Below are positions 21,190-32,836 of a DNA stretch of 64,000 nucleotides, piece after piece. The translations under genes were made by a program, and so were the position numbers. The notes beneath the pieces are model-generated. The model did no database searches. It saw nothing but the letters and a program-made list of their open reading frames with translations, and had not been told where the DNA came from. The DNA is from Phymatolithon calcareum (lineage: Eukaryota > Rhodophyta > Florideophyceae > Hapalidiales), in the NCBI GenBank assembly GCA_977006965.1, contig OZ345363.1:124001-188000 (forward strand). Reading direction: 5' to 3'. Positions within the stretch are counted from its first letter, which is position 1. Each line of letters begins with the position of its first letter.

Positions 21190-23019
21190 GAGCGATCTAA
21201 GCTTCCAGGCACTTGTCTTGTCGGGCTTTGGGGGTGGTTTGGAGCCTTTGGGGAGATAATTTAATATGGCTAATTCTAGTTGAGAGCTCTGAATCAGATT
21301 TGTCAAACCATTTGCTCACCCTTCCCCAGGTTCGTGCAGTTTAGTTCTTAAATCATTGTCGGGTAGATGTAGCCGACCGCAAGTAGCACGGGCATCGATA
21401 CATCGAGCAACGATGAAGTCAGTGAACAGCTTCTTCCCAACATTCTCACCGAATCTGAACCTAACTCACCCGGCCAACGCCATGGCGACCCTTGATTTCA
21501 CAGCTTCTTCACATAATTGATAACTATTTGTCAAGCCTTTCCTGTGTCGCGCCCGACAATGCAAGGGCTCAATTGGGGCTCGCTCCACAATTCAAGCATC
21601 GTCAGTAGTTGCTGGCTTTTTGTAATGTATCTCTCGTTGGAATTGCAGCTATTATGTGCCTCCAGGTATGGAGCACAATTCTGTAGTTTCTTCGAGCGAA
21701 TGGTTTGTATTCCACTGACCAGATTGGCTACAAATGACAACGATAACATGTTGGCATTTTTTCGAATATTTATTTAATATACATTTCGAAATCATGCCAA
21801 CATGAAAATTCTCCTTTGATTACATAAACAACGACTCCCAGATTGAAATTAGGGCTAGAGATTGGTTGCGTGTTCCAAATTTATTTCTGGTTCCTGAAGT
21901 AGGTCGAATGAAGCTCTCCAGGTACCAATTTAGTGTCATAAGGAGAACTCTCTTGGCTTTTTTTAACATATTTAAGAACAAGGCAGTTTTCCAAAGGGAA
22001 AGGGTGCCTTGGGCAAAATTTGCCATTGTGATCATAGGGCATGAAAGATCTTTGTTTCTGCAGTGCGGAAATGAGGGTTCTTGCCTCAAGTAGTCGAAAA
22101 GGAGTAAACGAGAGTAAACTCTGGTCGTGCTAAAATCCACAAACTTAGTCTTCGGGATGAAAATTATAAGGGCTGGGAGCTCTGATGAACTGAGTCGAGT
22201 AAATTGGGGGCCCTGCGACCCTCCAGCGATTAGCGATGTGAATTTAGAATAGCAGAAGCGATCCGCGGTACGTGGTCCTGTACGGTAGCTTTCCGCTATC
22301 AGTCGTGCAGATTATCAGTATAGTGCGGCAGCTGTAATTAAGAATGTCTTGACGTTCTGGTTCTTGAGGGTAGAGAATGGAACTACCCAGTGGGTACCCA
22401 CTGATGACTGGGTTTTCCCGACTATGCTGAGCATTCATTGCCGATCTAGACGCGCCACTTTGCTTTCTTGGAAAGGTCCCAGACAGTCCAGTCAGAGTGA
22501 GCGGAAAGAAGGGTAGAGTTCATGTGAGAGGATACTCACTGCTCCCGTTGACCCGCGCCAAGAACATGAAGAGGTAGTGACGCAATGGTGGCGATTGCGC
22601 ACCTCGGCCCATCCGCTCGTTCGCGCCACTTGTTGACAATCTGTAAAATCAGGTCCACAGAACTTCAACATACATTTTCTTTTTCCAATTCTAATTTAGC
22701 GTGCGATGGAACAGAAAGCCAGACACCCGCGCATCGGAGGAACAAAATGACATGTGCTGATGCTGTATTGTACAGTAGTGATATGCAACACGTAAGATTT
22801 CGAGTGCTGTTTGAAATTTATTGGGAGTTTTTCCAGGACAGGAAGAGGAGGATGCAGCTGGCATGGCATACACCACAGTTCCTTTGTGATGATATCCTTC
22901 TTACCTTTTACTGATGTGTCTAGCCTGCTACTCAAACAGCTGGGCGCAAGGGCGCCCGCCTTGAGGGGCGAGTAGCACAGACACCCCGTCTCGCAGGGAT
23001 TGATCACGAGGTCTTACAA

Positions 23020-23070
23020 CTTGTGTGTCGATACAAGTTGTATCTCGATACAGCTTGTGTCTCGATGCAA
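23020..23070. repeat. Three tandem copies of a 17-bp unit
   Basis: Units ACTTGTGTGTCGATACA, AGTTGTATCTCGATACA and GCTTGTGTCTCGATGCA follow one another without spacing. Confidence 0.75.
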
Positions 23071-24924
23071 CTTGAGTTGATGAGTTCAGTTCGCCAGGCG
23101 AGTATGTCACCAACTGTGTCTTGCGTGGTGCGTGCACAACGTGTGCGGCATGTGGGTTTAGTATCCTTACAACAACTGAAGTTGATAGAAGCCGATTATT
23201 TAAAAATTATTCAAATCCGACAGAGCGAAGCCCGAGGCGCTGTCGGATGGGTTACATTTTTTATACTGTACATACACTCTCCAGTAAAGATCTCAAACAT
23301 TCCTTAGGCCTCTCGCTGAACTTGGACCGCAGCTGGGACCGAGCACCTGCTCAGTAAAAAGACGAATCCATAGCTTTGAGCTGGCAGCCATCTGGTACAT
23401 GCTCCCTACGCTCAGAACCCAAGTCTCGCATCCGCGTCCGACTCGTACTGGGTCTCCCTCTGTAGATGAGTCTCTCAACTTGATATGAACTTGACGAAAC
23501 GATAACCACCTTGATAGCCCAGAAGCTATTGCTGATTCTGGGCCATCGTACGGAAATTGCTATTATGGTTGAGATGTGAATCCCAAGTGTGCCTGTTTAT
23601 CGTGAAGTGGCCGACGCATTTTTCTCTATGGGTTTTTCCGTCGTCGACACGGAGATATTACAGTGCGTCATACGTGAAAAGAAGACAAGGGAGCGGTTGC
23701 TGCACATCACGAACTGTGATGCACTTTGAGCACCCCAGCACCAATGATCAGCGTCTTTCAGTTAGCGCGTTAGGTGCTTCTCGGATTCTCCGAATCAAGG
23801 GCCATTTCGGCCCTGCTCTGGGTCGAAATTTGAATTCTGACTTTTACTGTTCTTTCTTTGAGCAACTTCTCAATCCACACCCAGGAAGGAAATACTTTTC
23901 CCGAACGGCTATCTTGTTACCCGGAAAGGTATCACCTTGATGAGCTGTTCGAACAGCTGTGATGCCTGCTTTCTTCCTGCACAGACTGCCTGTAGTCGCA
24001 GCTGCTTTTCTACCTTAAATAGCTGAATGACCTAGCTTTCAATAAACGGCAGAGTACATCGTGCTCCCAACTTTCACCCAACTTGCAACTCTTCACCGCA
24101 GCACTAACGCTGCAGAAACGAACCAAGGAACAGCGGTGAATATAATAGTCCAAATCTTCTGGTCGTCCATGTGGACTCGGGGATCGCGGAACCACCGCGT
24201 TTGCTCCGGGTGGAATCGAATTTTATTTCAAGCGGCAGTCAGAGGAGTGCTCTCCTAATTACCGAGCAGAAATAACGCCTTGTAATCGAAGTAGATAATT
24301 CAGCAATATAACACTGCCTTGCGAGCCCCACAAGTGGGGAGAAAGCAGTTTACATACATACATACATTATGGTTGAACTCGTTCTGGTTCTTGGGGCAGA
24401 TGGTGAGACTGCAACCGCGTTTTATACTGCTTCTAAACACTATCGGAGGTAGACATGTAACTACCAGCTATGGTTGGTGCATGCCCAGAAATTGTGGTAG
24501 TCAAATTGTGCGTGGTAAATCTTGCACCCAACAAGGACAGCAAGCGTATGCACTTGTATCCGATGTAGACGCGTAATTGTCTACACCGCCCATAACCACA
24601 TGAAGATCTTACCTACAATGACAACTGCTGGCACTTCTAGAACGGACTCTACGGTGCGTCTGGCTGTGTGGATGCCTGCGAACACAGACTCATAAACATG
24701 ATCGTGCAAACTGCCTTGAACATTCTGCGCCACCCTGAGAGCAGCGCGCTGGAAGCCCATCTGAAGGAAGGACGCGAGGAAAGACCGTGCGTGTCCAGAA
24801 GCGCCGAATTGCAAAAAGAACCCACTTTTGATCCCGAAACGTGAAGTTCACCAGACCCTCTCCTTGTACTGAATCTTTGGCAGATTCCCTGTTGGCATGC
24901 ATAATATCCGCATTGTGCTCCTTA

Positions 24925-25180
24925 AGCCCAAATGGACCAAATGAAAACTGACCGACGCCATCAATAAGCTGACGAGCCACTGGTCTAGGCCTGCCTCGCG
25001 TCCCGACCCGCAAAAACTGACCCAAAACAGCCTGAGCAACCCCCGCAATAGATATCCATTCCCAGAGTTGTCAACGGCAATCAGTCTCAACTCACCTGAG
25101 TTTTCTATTTTGCCCCTTTTTGCCCTTTCTCTTTTTGATGATTGGGGGCCCCAGGTATTGCAATAAAACCAGAACCTTTT
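24925..25180 (+). repeat. Dispersed repeat family B, copy 1
   Basis: This shares CCTTAAGCCCAAATGGACCA with the copy at 54550, CATCAAxAAGCTGACGAG with the copy at 45351, and a GGGGCCCCAGGTA...ATAAAACC end with several others. All copies have the same orientation. No coding potential or terminal repeat was identified. Confidence 0.65.
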
Positions 25181-25253
25181 TAGAAGTTAAGTTAGAATGG
25201 AATGAATTTAAATAATTATTCCATTCTAGCTTAATTTCTAAAAAGGTTCTGGT
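25168..25253. repeat. Foldback palindrome with 36-bp arms
   Basis: Arms at 25168-25203 and 25218-25253 pair with two mismatches around a 14-nt AT-rich loop. The left arm begins inside the end of repeat family B, so the inverted arm duplicated part of that repeat. Confidence 0.88.
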
Positions 25254-25282
25254 CTTTAGTAATTAAATTAGTTACCAGTAAA

Positions 25283-25358
25283 CCTCTAGAAAATGGAAGG
25301 TTGCCAACTTACTCCTTCAAGGGGGCACTGGGCACCTCAATAAAAATGAACAATTACA
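25283..25358 (+). repeat. Dispersed repeat family D, copy 1
   Basis: About 75 bases (CCTCTAGAAAATGGAAGG to GAACAATTAC) recur at 37218-37291 with few differences and the same orientation. Confidence 0.8.
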
Positions 25359-26282
25359 CTTACAAGTAATATAAGAAAATGAAATTGCTTGTAATGTATT
25401 CATTATGATAAGACCATCGGCGCACTCTTTGGAAGATTCATATGGGAAATTCATTTATCCCAGTGTACCCAATCACCTCTCAGTGCTCTCCCGAGATTTA
25501 CTCCATATAGCGTACTTCGCGTGCGTAGGATTGTGGAGAGAAAAAGACGAACAACCTACCGACAACAAGAACTCATCAAAACAATAGTGAGTACATCAGC
25601 CGTCCTCACGGTCACTCTTTTCATAATAAAAGAACCCGCACAGACGACTTTACTGCGCGGGAGTGCCTCCAGAGTGCTTTTGCGAAGCTCACTACAGTAG
25701 TAATTTGCTTTTAAATTTAATTATTGTACACCATTACTGTATACAGTAGTACGCACAATTTTGTGAGTATGCTCATACTGCACATTTCTGCTAAAATGAA
25801 GCATAGCGTAAATTATGGAAGGAAGTCAAGGGAATCACCATGATGGTTCCAGCTCTTGTCGTGGAGTTTAAAACAAAGAGAGCAATACCGGACTTGTCAT
25901 ACATCGCTATCAAATATTTTAACAATTTATAAGTTATTGAGCCTAGAACTACTCTGTGTTAGTCTGCATCCCATTTTTGGATCGCCTGTGCAGCAGTTTA
26001 CAGTGCGGAAGTAGAGTATACAGCGCTGTTCTGTAACTTATTGACTGATGTGCGTTCGCGCTTCAAAAAGAAATGGAATTAATACCTTGATGTCCACATG
26101 TCCGAATTGGACATCATCATAACGCTCATTTCGGGCATGTGGATGATGATTATGATGGTATGATACCCAGTTCTTTGAATGCGTCTTGCCTCTGACATTT
26201 TGTTTTTTTGATTGAGCCGAAGCCTCCCCGTGAGCAACGACACCGGGTGGGTGCCCCAACTGGAGCGTGCAATGCAAACGCA

Positions 26283-26460
26283 ATGCTATCATATAAACGT
26301 CTACTGTATCATCTGGGAACTTTTGGGGGTTCCGATGGCACGGGACACACGTGCCATCGGTGGCTTGGCCCTGGTGCCGTCGGAGCACGTCGTTACTATC
26401 AAGGTACGTGCAGCTGGCACGTGCCGATGGCACTGCGCCGTGCCTCATGTGCCGCGACGT
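26283..26460 (+). repeat. Dispersed repeat family E, copy 1
   Basis: The segment with CTGTATCATCTGGGAAC and GGTTCCGATGGCACG recurs, inverted and diverged, at 37025-37140. Confidence 0.55.
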
Positions 26461-26554
26461 GTGGAGCCAATTAAAACCAACCGCGCATCGTCTACTTCAC
26501 AGTGACAGTGACTCTTGTCACACATGCTAGAAATAATTGGGTTTCAGAAACTTT

Positions 26555-27985
26555 TCAAATATATTTATTTTTTTCACAAAATCCAGATCTTGCCCATGAA
26601 ACAATTGCGGCGACTACGCTTTCCGCTCTGATGCGTCGCTCCAGGTTCCCTTTCGCCATCCGCAGCGTTCGTCTCTCCTGTCCTCCCAGATGTTCTGCGT
26701 CCGAATCCAATAACACATTTGTCTGTGTGTGCGCCCACCAGCGCTGCGAGACTTTCAGCTTCAATCTGATTAGTAACGGCAACTTGAGCGCGACGAGAAA
26801 CGTCAACGCCCTCGCCTTGCCGCGGCCGGCGGGGGAGGCCATCGTGAACAGCGAGAACTGCGGGTCGGCACCTTCCGCACCCGCACCACCGGCGAAACAT
26901 ACATAACTCGGATGGGTATTGTGCACGCTTCGCACAAAACCAGGTTAATGAGGCGAAACCTAGCGGAAAATGCGCCATCCTGACCAGGTTCCGGATGTTC
27001 GAAGCCATTCGCATGGATTTTGTTGCGGTCACTCTGGCCCGATCCGTGATGACTGAAGGGAACATGTGCGGAGTCGATACACTGTGCGAGATGGAGAAAA
27101 AGAAAAAATAGCCCATAGATGGTCAGTGTTCGTCAGGAGATAATATGCACCAAGCCAATAGAGGAAACAGACAGCCAACTCACTCTACGAAGCACCACCA
27201 TAACATCACATAAAAACACCACACAAAAGGTCGTCAGATTACACTCCTAAAATCATTCCGCCTTAAGCTGAAGAGCAACACTTACTTTCATCGAACGTCG
27301 AAAAGTCATATGGGAGTATCCTCGTCAGATTTCGCGAGACAAAAACGTCTTTGGTTACATATCCCCTCTCCAACCACTCGGGCAGCTTCATCCTCCCGTC
27401 ATCGGCCTCGTCCTCCCCAAACCACACGAATACGATTCCGATGCGAACAAGTGTCTCATAAACTCTCGGCATATGAGCAGCCTGCAGAATCGGCACGTTC
27501 TTGCCCAGCACTTCTGTATGAGGAATCCGGACGCAAGCCCCTGCGCAGCCGTATGTCCAGCCGTGGTACCCACATTCCAGGACGGTGTCACCTGCCGGGC
27601 AAACGTAGACGCGTCCTTCGGATTGCGGACAGCGGTCATCGGAGACAGTAAAGCGACCCGTGGAAGCGTCGCGGAACATAACCAGAGAGCGATCCCAGAG
27701 GTTTAATGCGTACGGTTTCGAGGAATCGAAGTCCTCTGCCCATAAGATGGCGCACCATCTATTCGTCCAGTCGAAAGGCGCTGACACTGGGATAGTAGTC
27801 GCTTCAACGTTTGGAGAAGGAGCGACATTCATTGATGGACTGCGGATGGCTCTTCGACGCTCCGCTCGGTGGTGAGATGTGACAGGGACGTGCGGCCGCA
27901 AGGAGGACAGGAGATGGGTTGCTCGAGATTGAGAACCCAGTGGCGCAACGGAGACGAATGCTGCGGTCGTCATGACTGGGTCCAA
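26555..27985 (-). pseudogene. Rieske oxygenase gene (PAO/TIC55 type), probably defective
   Basis: Exon 1 starts at ATG 27985. The first 60 or so residues are basic and Ser-rich with an early Phe (TTAAFVS), like a red-algal plastid transit peptide. The Rieske domain follows, with CGYHGW as the second ligand pair. The first pair should be CxH, but the frame reads CPQSEGRV where the family has a longer CPHRxxPxSEGR: about five residues including the His are missing. After LPYDFSTFDE comes a GTAAGT donor. Another exon starts after a CAG acceptor at about 27083 with CIDSAHVPFSHHG, the mononuclear iron site (DxxHxxxxH). A third frame carries SPAGRGKARA and QRWWAHTQTNVLLDSD, matching the family C-terminus. 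Donor and acceptor phases do not close, so a micro-exon or an indel is needed. The family acts on chlorophyll-derived substrates in plastids. Activity here is doubtful. Confidence 0.75.
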
Positions 27986-28343
27986 GCGCCCTCAGTAAAT
28001 ACAAGCAGAAAAAGATGCATGCGCAAGTGCTAGTTGGTGTCTCCCACAATACGCACCTACACATTGTGCCGAATGGCGTGTTCGGCGCCAAAGATACTGC
28101 TGCGAGGCATACAGCCATGCGCTTCGTGTTCCCGCCGCTTACCAAAAGAGCCCATGCGTAGGATAAAATGGGAGGAGATATGTAAACAACGTGCGCCCGG
28201 CTGTGCTCTTGGTCGGCGTTGCATCGGCGTTGCCCAGAGAAGCGCGTCGACTCTTCTTGCCTTGGTTTCCCCAAACTCTTGGGCGCACGGCTATCGCCGG
28301 GGACTGTATTTATGCTGTAATTTAAAATGAAAAATTAAAACTA

Positions 28344-28741
28344 CAGTCAGACCTCGATAAATGGAACCTCTTTTTTAGAATAACCTCCGTTAGCAGCATA
28401 ATCGAGTGCTCCACGAATACCGTATCCGCCTAAATTTAACGAAAATTAAAGGATTCTAGAATATTTGATAGGAGCATTACTTCATGTTCGAGGTCACGGG
28501 GCATACCTTAAATTTTGTTATAATTTTGTTTAGCGTACACGGAGCATATCCTCACTCGTAGAATACTGTAAGTACTTTTCATGTTTCTCCTGCCATTGGC
28601 ATACAGTACAGTAGAATATGGCTACTGTTCGGCACACGTGTGATCCAAAACTTATGATTCAAAATTCGACTTGAGAATAACCTCGATTTTGAGAATATTG
28701 GACCATTCCACATTGCCCATCCATTTATCGAGGTCTGACTG
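28344..28741 (+). mobile_element. Pogo-like MITE, copy 1
   Basis: This 398-bp noncoding element has terminal inverted repeats beginning CAGTCAGACCTCGATAAATG and is flanked by TA on both sides. CAGT...CCTCGAT ends with TA duplication are typical of the pogo/Tigger branch of Tc1/mariner. Two inverted copies lie at 39460 and 58311. All three share internal sequence over most of their length. Confidence 0.9.
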
Positions 28742-28760
28742 TATGCATGTTTTTGTCTCT

Positions 28761-28850
28761 CTGCGCTGTCTTTCAACTGAGTGGAAGCAGTGCTTCCACT
28801 GAGTTGAAGGACAGCGCAGGCGGAATGTTCAGATCTATCATAGATCTGAA
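28761..28850. repeat. Two adjacent near-perfect palindromes
   Basis: The first has 29-base arms (28761-28789 and 28791-28819) with two mismatches and a single-base centre. The second, 28828-28850, is TTCAGATCTAT, one base, then its exact reverse complement. They begin 20 bases after the MITE end. Confidence 0.92.
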
Positions 28851-29077
28851 ATGCACAAAGGCGTTGGCCTAAAGCACCTTCCTGGCAATACGATCTCGAC
28901 CTCTCCACAGAGTTGCTTTCTACAGCGGGGAGCATTACGTAATCAACCGAATCTCGTCAGAGATATGATGTACAGGATAGCCTTCCCATATAGAAGGAAC
29001 GCAGACTTGCGAACGGCCACACCTGCACAGAAAAACTGGCCAAACTTCCTTGACTCGGGCACCAAAACGATCCTTAA

Positions 29078-30924
29078 ATGACTAAACGATCCGGAGAAGA
29101 TGCCCATGACGCAAGCGGGGCTTCCCGCTCGAACAACAACTTTCCGCTGGAGTACTCGCAGTACGCTGGTCCTGGGGCGACGTATGGATCCATCGAAAAT
29201 CAACGTGCTCTGTATTTGCATTCGCAAAGACCGATACACGGGCCACCATCCCCGATATATCAGCACATTCCCGTGCAGGCACACATGACATTTCCTTATC
29301 TGCCTTCTGCACATAACACACCGGACCAGCAGCAGATAATAGCTCATCCGCATCAGAGCCTCACAGGCCATCACCAAATGCACCACTATCAGCAGACGGT
29401 GCCGCTTCCGTTCCCATTCACATCCGCATCCGCTCAAATGAGTGTCAACGAAGGCAAAAAACCGCCGAAGAAGCCACGGACTGCGAGAATAACCAAACCG
29501 ACGCACAAAGAAGGCAAGGGGAGAACGGTAAAATCTCGTCCTCCATCCGATCAACCTCCACCTTCACAGGCCATTGCTGTACCTATTGCGCATTCGGAAC
29601 GGCCACCTTCCGCAGCTCAAGATGCCGTTATTTCCGCATCAGTGACTGAAAAAAGACATGCCCCAGGTTCTACTTGCAATGACATGTCGGCGCAAATTAC
29701 GGCGCGACAGTTCGAGTTGCTCTTCAAAGAGAGCACTAAACAGCACAATGAGCACATGGAAAGGCTTGACTCGATCTTGGAAGAAGTACGATCTTTGAAG
29801 AAATATCGGTATGGAAGAGACGAGCAGCGTTCAGGTTTGCAACTGGAGAAAATTTCTCTTTTGGCACAGGTAAGCCAACTGCACTATATTCATCTTCTGT
29901 TCATTCCTTCTTTCTTTCTTTTACTGATGAACTCTTTCACTGATTGCAGGAGTACATTCGGCTGGAGACGTGCTTGGCATTACATCCTCAAGCGAATGGA
30001 ACGGCTCTTTTTAATGCAACTGCAAACGCAAACTGTCCATCAGTGCGACAAGCACTCAAGTTTGGTCTTGGTCTTGCGCCTGAGACAGAATTGACTGTAC
30101 ATCAACTGGCGCTTCTTCCAATGCTTGTTCCGGCGAAAAAGGAAGATTCAAAGTCATTGACAGTTCTTGCCACGATTACAAAAGGACAGTCAAGAGCACA
30201 CGAAGCTATGGTTCGACAAATTGTAAGTCAGTCTGCTTGCCTCCGCTTTCGTTCTGCAAAGCAATTTGCACTTTCTGACATTCAGTGTCCACTACAGAAA
30301 GAAGAATTTTTCGCATGCTGCCCTGATGACTGCCCTGTAAGAACAGGAAGTGGGCACAAAAAAGAATTGCGCAAGACGTTTGCCCGAGACTGTCTGAGCA
30401 GTGGAGATCATTTCGAGCAGAGCAAATACTATCACTCTTGGCTTCGCGCAAGTGTTGGGGCCCGACGAGGAGCGCAAGGGTCTGCTGTTGCAGCGAAGGA
30501 ACGGATAAAGGCTCTGGGAGGACTTTTTGAAGTTTTGCCACCTAACATGAAGATGGATTGGAAGACGTGTGAAGAGCCACAGGAAGATGCGATATATCAC
30601 ATGAGTGTTTGTGGGTTTGCTTTTGTTTGCATGAAAGTGAACTCGGCTCTTCACGGAATTATGGCAGAAGACGTGAAGAAGTCAGGCACAATGAACATGC
30701 CTCACCGCGTGCCATGGGCAAGACAAGTACTACGAATAGACTCACTTCTTTCTAGCGTGGAGCAACAGGGAGTCGCGGGACCAGAGCGGTCGCTGTTGCA
30801 AGATAATCTTTGTGTGGGTCTTATATCTTTCACCGGCCGACCTTCTATGGACTGGATGAATTACTTTCGATCACTCGCGAAATCTGCTGACAATGCGTCT
30901 AGACCTGTGGTAGTTACTTTTTAA
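29078..30924 (+). CDS. Two-exon gene of unknown function
   Basis: Exon 1 is 29078-29869. An 80-bp intron (29870-29949) has GTAAGC at its start and GATTGCAG at its end. Exon 2 is 29950-30924. The join is in phase and gives 588 residues. The first 130 residues are rich in Pro, Gln, His and Tyr. Residues about 145-185 are basic (KKPPKKPRTARITKPTHK), a possible nuclear-localisation or DNA-contact region. A predicted coiled coil lies at about 210-245 (ERLDSILEEVRSLKK). The C-terminal half looks globular with no recognised fold. A second possible intron, 30223-30285 or 30223-30297, is a multiple of three and open, so it may be coding or optional. It converges with the Plavaka-like gene at 33114. 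It could be a transposon partner protein or a host regulator. Confidence 0.72.
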
Positions 30925-31289
30925 TGTTCACATGCCGTAGTATTATTGAGACTTTTACGATTTTATTGCCTTTCATCTAAACTTGTTCCACAACTGTGGC
31001 CTTCATCTAGGTTTTTGAGAAGCTTCTAGCATTCAGACACTCTCTAACGGACAAATAGTCCAATAATTAAGTATCCATGACAGCAACGAGACGTAGGTTC
31101 CACAACCCACGGTGCTATTACATTCGCCGTACTTCTGTGTATAGAGCACTGGACATGAAAACAACATGGACTCACAGTCTGCAGAAAAAGCACAGTATCA
31201 GACTGTATTAATGTTGTCTTTCAATCACCACGACCTGACTTGTCTTTCAGCGCTCAAAACGCTACGTGGAGTTGTATGCTTTCCCCCTT

Positions 31290-31405
31290 TTGATCTATTC
31301 TTCGTTGCCGTACAAGCCGGTACAGCGGGATTCAGACGCCAGACACATCAATTTTTTTCGTGCCCTCTCCTCAAAATGGACGACCCTTCCAAGTTCGCCG
31401 CCTTA
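31290..31405 (+). repeat. Partial LTR-like copy
   Basis: Segments such as GTACAAGCCGGTACAGCG and GACCCTTCCAAGTTCGCCG match the interior of the element that follows (31810-31920), so this is a truncated extra copy. Confidence 0.6.
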
Positions 31406-31414
31406 AAGGCGATA

Positions 31415-32320
31415 TGTGGCGCGCCCACTGCATTTCTTTTCCCGTTGCTGCCCCATTCCCGAACTCGACAGCAAGGCGGAGTCTGTAAGGAATACAGTAA
31501 GCGCTTTTGTTTCTCGCGACTTTACGCCACGAACTTTGATCGTGATCCACATGGAACGCCGAATCAGAGGCACGGGACTCTAGTTTCCTGGTCTAGGTGA
31601 TCCGCTGGGCCACACATGCAACGTGTCCCATGCGCATGTAGAACTTTTGTTTTTCGCTTTTCTAGTAGTATATAAGATAGTTTGTCCCTTCCTCTTAGTA
31701 AAGGAAGGTGGAGGTTTCTGGATTTCGACTCGAGTGCTTGGATCCTACACGCATCAAGCCTGTGAATTCCCTCGACCACGCGGAGTCGGAGACTTTCCAC
31801 CCCTTTCTGATCTCTTCTTCTTCCGTGCAAGCCGGTACGGCGAGAACCTAGCGACAGATCCGTTCCTTTTCATTTCGTGCGTTCGCCTCAAGATCGACGG
31901 CCCTTCCAAGGTCGCCGCCTCAACAGACGACGTCGATTCTGCCCGTCTGTTCTCGTGCTGAAAGCACGTCGCCGCACAAGCCAGTGTGGAGTCGCTTCTC
32001 TCAAAGCGCCGAACACCTGTGTTGTTCCGTTCCGGTACACTATCTGAAGTTGACGGCCCATCCAAGGTCGCCATCATCCAGCGTTGCCGAATCGCTCAAC
32101 GCTTTACACCCTTCCTTCTTTTTGCTTTTCTCATCATTCATCTCACGCGTCATCAAGACGCCTATTTCTACAACCCCCCTTTTCCTCCTCTTGTTTTCTC
32201 TTCTTTCTCCTTTCTTTCTCCACTTCAGTCATTCATTCTTTTTGTCTCTCCCGCACTTTTTCTCTCCTCCGGTCTTCTCTGAGCAGAGTAGCGTCGGGTT
32301 CTTGTGAGCCTGGCGCTACA
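31415..32320 (+). mobile_element. Solo-LTR-like element, second copy
   Basis: It starts TGTGGCGCGCCC and ends GTGAGCCTGGCGCTACA, close to the ends of the copy inside the LINE. Shared interior blocks include a TAGTATATAAGATAG TATA-like site near 31667, AAAGGAAGGTGGAG and GACCACGCGGAGTCGGAG. No coding frame is recognised. Start and target duplication are less clear than for the LINE copy. Confidence 0.65.
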
Positions 32321-32454
32321 ATATGGATACCGCTTCGACGCACAATTCGGTGTGAAGACGCTTCTATAAACACCCTGCACACTTGCGTCGTTCCCTTGCT
32401 GTACCCTATCCGGAGTTAATGGTAGCACCCCCGCCCACCCCTTTCCACCCCAGT

Positions 32455-32710
32455 CTGCTCCCCCTGCATCCCCCTTGCTCTAACCGCCGCGGGATGAACA
32501 GCAGTCCTCAAATGCCCCTGGAAATTATACATACTCGCCAACTGAATATTACAAACCTCACATCGAAACGTCTTACGTTTCTGATGCACCCTTCTGACAT
32601 GACGAGACACATGTTCACGTATCCCAAACCTCTTATGTCAAATCCCGCAAGCAAACGGCTTATTCTTCTCATACACAGTAGAATGATGTTTCGCCAAATC
32701 CTTAACAAAG
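32455..32710 (-). pseudogene. C2H2 zinc-finger gene fragment
   Basis: The minus strand encodes a KNKPFACGI linker-and-finger start, then HKRFGIREHVSRHVRRVH and FRCEVCNIQLASMYNFQGHL, two canonical C2H2 fingers (C-x2-C-x12-H-x4/5-H). In the first finger the second Cys codon is TGA (about 32638-32640). Everything after that codon matches the finger consensus without a frame change. It has no start or stop of its own and is bounded by the Rieske fragment and LTR-like sequence. Confidence 0.75.
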
Positions 32711-32826
32711 GGGCTCGCGTCCGGATTCCTCAGACAGAAGTGCTGGGCAAGAACGTGCCGACTCTGCAGGCTGCTCATATGCCGAGAGTTTATGAGACAC
32801 TTGTTCGCATCGGAATCGTATTCGTC
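32711..32826 (+). pseudogene. Captured fragment of the Rieske gene
   Basis: These 116 bases match 27426-27541 of the Rieske gene with three substitutions, encoding VRIPQTEVLGKN through RIGIVFV. Here the coding sense is on the plus strand. The similarity starts and stops abruptly inside exon 1, so no splice junction helps to tell DNA capture from RNA capture. Confidence 0.92.
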
Positions 32827-32836
32827 ATCTCTACGA

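Larger units (their letters stand above)
17290..21330 (-). mobile_element. LINE (non-LTR retrotransposon) with endonuclease and RT
   Basis: Read from the minus strand, the element carries an apurinic-type endonuclease, a linker, a reverse transcriptase and a C-terminal basic region. It ends in a short tail of CCAT repeats at 17303-17318. The 5-prime limit is uncertain, as coding-like sequence continues to about 21330. The frame is damaged by a TAG at 20686-20688, a frameshift near 17940 and insertion of an LTR-like element at 18689-19757. A 3-prime end with nearly the same sequence lies at 55451-55548. Confidence 0.88.
21331..26554. other. Intergenic DNA with dispersed repeats
   Basis: No coding frame with family similarity was seen. 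Content: a 16-nt perfect palindrome AGCTGTTCGAACAGCT at 23943-23958, a 9-bp-arm hairpin near 23215-23248, a CATA microsatellite near 24350, and repeat copies listed separately. Confidence 0.5.

Noticed and set aside
26208-26505. Two overlapping plus-strand frames of 88 and 97 codons
   Set aside because: They lie in repeat family E with several palindromic GGCACGTGCC-type blocks and show no domain.
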